Source of the DNA: Methylobacterium sp. J-030
GTDB taxonomy: Bacteria; Pseudomonadota; Alphaproteobacteria; Rhizobiales; Beijerinckiaceae
Assembly: GCF_022829545.1 (NCBI RefSeq)
Contig: NZ_JAKSYM010000322.1
Span: forward strand, 1-64,000
Reading direction: 5' to 3'
Length of the DNA: 64,000 bases
In this document: one piece after another, positions 59,852 to 64,000 of the stretch
How the letters are laid out: each line of letters starts with the position of its first letter
Numbering within the stretch: the stretch's first letter is position 1
The notes under the pieces: generated by a model
What the model saw: the letters and a program-made list of their open reading frames with translations, nothing else
The model's database searches: none
Told to the model about the DNA's origin: nothing
Made by a program: the position numbers and the translations under genes

Positions 59852-60436
59852 ATGACTCTTGAATATGCAGGTGTTGCTTCCATTGAAGTTGCCGAGACAC
59901 CGCATCTCGGCGGCAACGCCAATCACGGCGACCCCTATTCCTTTGCCCCATCGGTCGTCAGATACGTCACCGAGCGCTTCGCGTTGCGCTCGATGCTTGA
60001 TCTCGGCTCGGGCCAGGGGCATGTCGCCGCCCAGTTTCATCGCCAGGGGGTGATCGCGATCGCCTGCGATGGACTGACGCGCAACATTACTCACAACGTC
60101 TATCCGGTCGTCCAGACCGACTTCACAAAGGGGCCGTTCGCCTGTCACGTCGATTTGACGTGGTGTCAGGAAGTAGCCGAGCATGTGGAAGAGCGCCACC
60201 TCGACTATTTCGTGCGCTCGCTTACCTGCGGCAAGATCATCCTCATGACCCATGCTGTGCCCGGGCAGCACGGTTATCACCACGTCAACTGCAATGACAC
60301 GAGCTACTGGCTCAACGTCATCAATCAGGCTGGGTACGACTGCGTGGTGGCGGACACCAACCGGATCCGCAAGCTCGCCGAAGCGGAAGGCGCGGCATAC
60401 CTTGCAAGGACTGGTTTGCTCTTCGTGCGCCGATAG
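59852..60436 (+). CDS. SAM-dependent methyltransferase, class I
   Basis: 194 residues. The cofactor motif LDLGSGQGHVAAQF lies at about residue 49, followed by acidic motif II (ACDGLT) and a catalytic-side motif DLTWCQEVAEHVEERH. The C-terminal half (HAVPGQHGYHHVNCNDTSYW) is His-rich and conserved-looking. It follows the GT2 gene closely and probably methylates the sugar that gene transfers. Confidence 0.83.
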   Translation: MTLEYAGVASIEVAETPHLGGNANHGDPYSFAPSVVRYVTERFALRSMLDLGSGQGHVAAQFHRQGVIAIACDGLTRNITHNVYPVVQTDFTKGPFACHVDLTWCQEVAEHVEERHLDYFVRSLTCGKIILMTHAVPGQHGYHHVNCNDTSYWLNVINQAGYDCVVADTNRIRKLAEAEGAAYLARTGLLFVRR

Positions 60437-60543
60437 GCTGCCCGCAGGTCGGTTCGCCGCGTGCAGGCCCTGCAATCCCGCAGCCTTTTGCGACACCCGC
60501 GGAGGGACGACCGCCCCAGCAATGGCACCGCACGATCACAAAA

Positions 60544-60578
60544 AGCCGCGCCCGGTCGCAGTGCGATCGGGCGCGGCT
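60544..60578 (-). terminator. Rho-independent terminator of the outer-membrane protein gene
   Basis: An 11-bp stem (AGCCGCGCCCG / CGGGCGCGGCT) with a 13-base loop. On the minus strand it is followed by a TTTTTG tract (AAAAA at 60539-60543 on the plus strand), 70 bases after the 60649 stop codon. It may also end the plus-strand methyltransferase transcript. Confidence 0.75.
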
Positions 60579-60648
60579 CCAAGCATCTGGTCTGACGCGC
60601 TCTCCGCCGAACCGATGTCGGCTCCGGCGGAGGGCGCTCTGGCTGCGA

Positions 60649-61635
60649 TCAGTACTTGCGCACCAGCGGGCCGACCGGCTCCGGCATCAGCGGGGGCAGC
60701 GGGGCCGCCACGACGCCGCCGAGGTAGTAGCGCAGGCCGATCTTCACGTCGTGCGCCTCGATGTCCTTCACCTTGATCGCCTGCAGGCTGCCGGTGCAGC
60801 ACGGCACGTAGCCGGCGCCGGTCTCGGCCTTGCCGAGGTTCAGGTAGCGGTAGGCCAGTTCGATCTTCAGCGCGTCGGTCACATTGTAGGCGAGACCGGC
60901 GTGGAGCGCCCAGGCGAAGCTGCCGTACGACTTGTCCTTGTAGAACTTGCTGCCGCTGTTGGTGTTGTAGACCGGGTTGCCGTTCGAGTCGTAGACCGGC
61001 TTGTAGTTGTAGGACGGCGCGCCGCAGCTGCAGCCATAGACCGGGTTGGCGTAATCGTAGCCGTAGGTCGGGCTGGTGAACTGCTGGTTGGTCGAGTAGG
61101 ACGAGATGTGGTTGAAGGCGTAGCCGACGCCGCCGCCGATGAACGGCGTGATGCCGTACCACGTGCCGAGGTCGAAATAGGCGTTGGCCATCACCACCGC
61201 GGAGTCGAAATTGCCGCTCGACTTGTTGACCCCGTATGAGCCGAGGCCATCATCGTAATCCGGGCCACGGTAGTATTCACTGCCGCGCAGGCCGGTAGCG
61301 TAGCGGTATTCACCGGTGATGTCACCACGGAAGAACGGGGTGAACTGGTAGCCGACGCCGACGCCCGCGAAACCACCGCCGCCGATCTCGTTGCCGAAGG
61401 AGCGGTTGGCGTCCGGATAGCCGGTATAGTCGTAGGCCTCGCTGTATTTCGGGCGGTTGTAGACGCTAGCGCCCACGTCGCCGCGCAGGTACCAGCCGCC
61501 ACCGACCTCGATCGGAACGGGCGGCGGAGGCGGAGGTGGGGGCAGCAGGTCCGCCGCAGCGGCGAGGCAGGGCGCGCCGACGCTCGCCGCGAGCGTCAGG
61601 CTACGCACCAAAGCGTTGAGCTTGGAGCGGGCCAT
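60649..61635 (-). CDS. Outer-membrane beta-barrel protein
   Basis: 328 residues. A signal peptide (about 1-28) precedes a run of eight prolines and a PIEVGGGWYLRGDVGASVYN motif. Barrel strands follow (GVGYQFTPFFRGDITGEYRY, ANAYFDLGTWYGITPFIGGG, LHAGLAYNVTDALKIELAYRY), and the last barrel strand is VKIGLRYYLG before a proline-rich tail. Unusual surface loops carry Cys pairs (CSCG, CCTG). A CtrA-type box lies 83 bases upstream of the start, suggesting cell-cycle control. Function: envelope structural or porin-like. Confidence 0.87.
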   Translation of the reverse strand: MARSKLNALVRSLTLAASVGAPCLAAAADLLPPPPPPPPVPIEVGGGWYLRGDVGASVYNRPKYSEAYDYTGYPDANRSFGNEIGGGGFAGVGVGYQFTPFFRGDITGEYRYATGLRGSEYYRGPDYDDGLGSYGVNKSSGNFDSAVVMANAYFDLGTWYGITPFIGGGVGYAFNHISSYSTNQQFTSPTYGYDYANPVYGCSCGAPSYNYKPVYDSNGNPVYNTNSGSKFYKDKSYGSFAWALHAGLAYNVTDALKIELAYRYLNLGKAETGAGYVPCCTGSLQAIKVKDIEAHDVKIGLRYYLGGVVAAPLPPLMPEPVGPLVRKY

Positions 61636-61717
61636 AAGAATTCCTTTACTGGATTCGTGAGCCCGACGCTCGGCGTGCGTGCTCTGTGGTTACCCTGTGA
61701 AGAATGCGCGCAACGTC

Positions 61718-61733
61718 TTAAATCCAGCTTAAC
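61718..61733 (-). promoter_or_regulatory. CtrA-type box TTAA-N7-TTAAC
   Basis: TTAA-ATCCAGC-TTAAC matches the full CtrA consensus including the final C, with a further TTAA at 61735. It sits 83 bases upstream of the outer-membrane protein start. Confidence 0.6.
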
Positions 61734-61924
61734 GTTAAGTCTTAGGCTTGCGGGTTTTCGATCCACCGGGGCAAACCGTTGCTGGACCAATATTGGTTTG
61801 TCCCGCGGCTATGTGCCGTCACGTGTTCAGTATCGGCACACCCATGAGGACATCGGCATGAACAACCTGCACCGCCCGGCCTCGCGGATCAGGCTCCGGC
61901 GGAGCGAGGCCGGCTGAGGCGCCC

Positions 61925-62257
61925 GTGCTCCCCGAGGACGTGCGCATCCTGGCGCTGATGCTGCCGGAGACGGTGGCGGGCGCCCATAGCGGCAACCCGG
62001 ATTTCCGCGTCGGCGGCCGGGTGTTCGCGACCCTGTGGGTCGAGGAGACGCGGGTGGTGCTGCGGCTCGCGCCCGCCGATCAGGCCGCCCTGTGCGCGGC
62101 CGAGCCGGACCTGTTCACGCCGCTCGACGGGGCCTGGGGCCGCCGCGGCTGGACCAACCTCGATCTCGACCTCTGCGAGGAGGAGACGCTCCGCACGGCC
62201 CTCCTGGCGGCATGGCGCATGACGGCGCCGCCGGACTTAAGCGCCGCCTACGACTGA
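61925..62257 (+). CDS. MmcQ/YjbR family protein, 110 aa
   Basis: The sequence LPEDVRILALMLPETVAGAHSG, then FRVGGRVFATLWVEE and a C-terminal GWTNLDLD/LLAAWRM segment match the MmcQ/YjbR (CyaY-like fold) family, proposed to bind DNA but of unclear role. GTG start at 61925. A 19-residue open frame ends 7 bases upstream and might be a leader. A triple-hairpin repeat separates it from convergent glmM. Confidence 0.78.
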   Translation: MLPEDVRILALMLPETVAGAHSGNPDFRVGGRVFATLWVEETRVVLRLAPADQAALCAAEPDLFTPLDGAWGRRGWTNLDLDLCEEETLRTALLAAWRMTAPPDLSAAYD

Positions 62258-62275
62258 GCGCCCAGGTCCTGGTTT

Positions 62276-62370
62276 CGAAAGGTGGAGACCTTTCGCGGGT
62301 CCGGGGCGGAGCCCTGGTGGAGATATCAGGGCTCCGCCCCCGAACCCCACCAAAGGGCTGAGCCCTTTGG
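62276..62370. terminator. Triple-hairpin repeat between convergent genes
   Basis: Three consecutive perfect inverted repeats: CGAAAGG/CCTTTCG (62276-62295), a 14-bp stem GGGGCGGAGCCCTG/CAGGGCTCCGCCCC (62303-62340), and CCAAAGGGCT/AGCCCTTTGG (62350-62370). They lie between the MmcQ gene and glmM, and can end transcription from both sides; the sequence type suggests a dispersed repeat of this genus. Confidence 0.65.
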
Positions 62371-62381
62371 AATCCCGAACG

Positions 62382-63722
62382 TCAGGCCGCGGCGCGGGTC
62401 ACCGCGTCGACCACCTCGTCCACCACCGCGCTGACGAGGCCGCGGTCGTCGCCCTCGGCCATCACGCGGATCACCGGCTCGGTGCCGGAGGGGCGGATCA
62501 CGAGGCGGCCGGCATTGCCCAGCCGCTCGCGGGCGTGCTCGATCGCGCTCACCACGCTGTCCTGGCGCAGCGGCTCGCCGGCCTTGTAGCGCACGTTCTT
62601 GAGGATCTGCGGCAGCGGCTCGAAGCAGTGGCAGACCTCGCTCACCGGCCGGTTCTGGCGCTGGACCACGCTCAGGAGCTGCAAAGCCGCCACGAGGCCG
62701 TCGCCCGTGGTGGTGTAGTCCGACATGATGATGTGGCCGGATTGCTCGCCGCCGAGGTTGTAGCCGTGCTCGCGCATATGCTCCAGGACGTAGCGGTCGC
62801 CCACCGCGGTGCGGGCGAGCGTCAGCCCGAGGCCGCCGAGATAGCGCTCCAGGCCGAGATTCGACATGATCGTGGCGACCAGCCCCGGCTGGGTGAGGCG
62901 CTCGTCCTCCTTCCACGAGCGGGCGACCACCCCCATGAGCTGGTCGCCGTCGACCACGTGGCCCTTCTCGTCGACGATCAGCACCCGGTCGGCGTCGCCG
63001 TCCAGCGCGATGCCGATATCGGCCCGGCGCTCGCGCACCTTGGCGACGAGCGCCGCCGGCGCGGTGGAGCCGACGTCGCGGTTGATGTTGAATCCGTCCG
63101 GCTCGGTGCCGATGGCGATGACCTCGGCGCCGAGCTCCCACAGCGTCTCGGGGGCGACCCGGTAGGCGGCGCCGTTGGCGCAGTCGACCACGACGCGCAG
63201 GCCCTCCAGGGTCACGTGCCGCGGCAGGGTGCGCTTGGCGAACTCGATGTAGCGGGCATGCACGCTCTCGATCCGCTTGGCCCGGCCGAGGTCGTGCGAG
63301 GCGGACAGGCGCTTGTGCATGTCGGCGTCGATCAGCCCCTCGATCTCGTGCTCGATCGCGTCGTTGAGCTTGAACCCGTCGGGCCCGAACAGCTTGATGC
63401 CGTTATCCTCGAACGGGTTGTGCGAGGCCGAGATCATCACGCCGAGATCGGCCCGCATGGAGCGGGTCAGCATGGCGACGGCCGGCGTCGGCACGGGGCC
63501 GAGCTGCAGCACGTCCATGCCCACCGAGGTGAAGCCCGAGATCAGGGCGGTCTCGATCATGTAGCCGGACAGGCGGGTATCCTTGCCGATCACCACCCGG
63601 TGGCGGTGGTCGCCGCGCTGGAACACGAGGCCCGCCGCTTGGCCCACCTTGAGGGCGAGTTCGGGGGTGATCACGCCGTTGGCCCGGCCGCGGATACCGT
63701 CGGTTCCGAAATACTTGCGCAC
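62382..63722 (-). CDS. glmM: Phosphoglucosamine mutase
   Basis: 446 residues, the family length. N-terminal [14 protein letters not shown], the phosphoserine loop [15 protein letters not shown] (active Ser about 100), the metal-binding [15 protein letters not shown], the sugar-binding GGEQSGHII and the C-terminal [14 protein letters not shown] are all intact. It converts glucosamine 6-phosphate to glucosamine 1-phosphate on the way to UDP-GlcNAc, for peptidoglycan and lipid A. The GTG at 63722 with GGAG 8 bases upstream gives the usual N-terminus. Confidence 0.95.
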   Translation of the reverse strand: MRKYFGTDGIRGRANGVITPELALKVGQAAGLVFQRGDHRHRVVIGKDTRLSGYMIETALISGFTSVGMDVLQLGPVPTPAVAMLTRSMRADLGVMISASHNPFEDNGIKLFGPDGFKLNDAIEHEIEGLIDADMHKRLSASHDLGRAKRIESVHARYIEFAKRTLPRHVTLEGLRVVVDCANGAAYRVAPETLWELGAEVIAIGTEPDGFNINRDVGSTAPAALVAKVRERRADIGIALDGDADRVLIVDEKGHVVDGDQLMGVVARSWKEDERLTQPGLVATIMSNLGLERYLGGLGLTLARTAVGDRYVLEHMREHGYNLGGEQSGHIIMSDYTTTGDGLVAALQLLSVVQRQNRPVSEVCHCFEPLPQILKNVRYKAGEPLRQDSVVSAIEHARERLGNAGRLVIRPSGTEPVIRVMAEGDDRGLVSAVVDEVVDAVTRAAA

Positions 63723-63864
63723 GAGGTCGTCTCCGGGGGCCGGTCTCACCGGCCGGACAGATCTTAGCAGACAATCGTTTACGCCGGATGCCGAGCCGCC
63801 GGCGGAGGCAATCGGGTGCTCCCCGACAAAGGCGGTCGAAATGGGGCCACGCCCCTGACGGGCG

Positions 63865-64000
63865 CTACAGGATCCGCGGCAGCGACGCGCCCACCAGGGC
63901 GAGGCCCGAGAGGGTCAGGAGGCTCAGCACCAGGGTGCGGAACGACGCCTCGCTGATGCCCAGATAGATCCGCGCACCGAGGAACGTCGGGATCAGCATG
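63865..64000 (-). CDS. TauE/SafE-type permease, C-terminal fragment
   Basis: The last 44 codons of a gene that continues beyond the window. The translation has a cytoplasmic [17 protein letters not shown] segment followed by a final membrane helix ([16 protein letters not shown]), a pattern seen at the C-terminus of sulfite exporter TauE/SafE family permeases. The family call is tentative on so short a piece. Confidence 0.55.
   Translation of the reverse strand, partial: MLIPTFLGARIYLGISEASFRTLVLSLLTLSGLALVGASLPRIL

Noticed and set aside
61859..61917. 19-codon frame before the MmcQ/YjbR gene
   Set aside because: Too short to support on its own; noted only as a possible leader.

Overview
The window is high-GC alphaproteobacterial chromosome, most like Methylobacterium/Methylorubrum (Hyphomicrobiales). 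The evidence is the GC-rich third codon positions, many small outer-membrane beta-barrels that end in an aromatic residue, a DUF6894-type protein, single-domain response regulators, a molybdopterin oxidoreductase resembling the Methylobacterium Fdh4A type, GC-rich dispersed hairpin repeats, and TTAA-N7-TTAA (CtrA-type) promoter motifs. The genus is an inference; no rRNA or tRNA gene was seen.

Layout. 0-5 kb: the tail of an outer-membrane protein, an MFS and ABC-binding-protein pair on the minus strand, and two unknown small genes. 5-9.3 kb: a CYTH protein divergent from a Nudix hydrolase, a membrane MHYT-GGDEF-EAL c-di-GMP protein, and a small Cys-rich protein closed by a UUCG terminator. 9.4-13.2 kb: a three-gene molybdenum hydroxylase operon of the PaoABC type. 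13.5-17.5 kb: an exported His-rich protein, a single-domain response regulator, small unknown genes and dispersed repeats. 17.5-21 kb: three consecutive coiled-coil genes (a crescentin-like filament candidate plus two short partners) behind CtrA-type motifs, followed by another single-domain response regulator. 21-27.4 kb: an Fdh4A-like oxidoreductase, a SAF-domain NAD-dependent oxidoreductase and several small genes. 27.4-32.6 kb: a large S8 autotransporter protease whose beta-barrel is cut by an in-frame TAG. 33-39.7 kb: an AraC regulator, a metallophosphoesterase, an ArsB-like carrier, a duplicated DUF606 transporter and a TAXI-type binding protein. 39.8-41.3 kb: a deformylase paralogue that has lost key residues, and a decayed TonB receptor. 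41.6-51.4 kb: a glucan-type ABC exporter, MotA/MotB, a CAP-domain lipoprotein, a large MscS channel, an HNH endonuclease, a broken Uma2 gene and an outer-membrane protein.

51.7-60.5 kb is a surface-glycan island. An epimerase, a three-domain fusion (nucleotidyltransferase, GmhB-like phosphatase, P-loop kinase), an HddA-like kinase and a GmhA-like isomerase together match the four steps from sedoheptulose 7-phosphate to GDP-D-glycero-D-manno-heptose. Three methyltransferases and a GT2 glycosyltransferase follow in lower-GC sequence with AT-rich gaps, which suggests horizontal assembly. The window closes with a CtrA-boxed outer-membrane protein, an MmcQ/YjbR protein, a triple-hairpin repeat, glmM and the tail of a TauE/SafE permease.

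The best leads are the heptose fusion gene and its island, the CtrA-boxed coiled-coil operon, the deformylase lacking two metal ligands, the amber-interrupted autotransporter, and a hairpin repeat of about 88 bp found twice, 41 kb apart.
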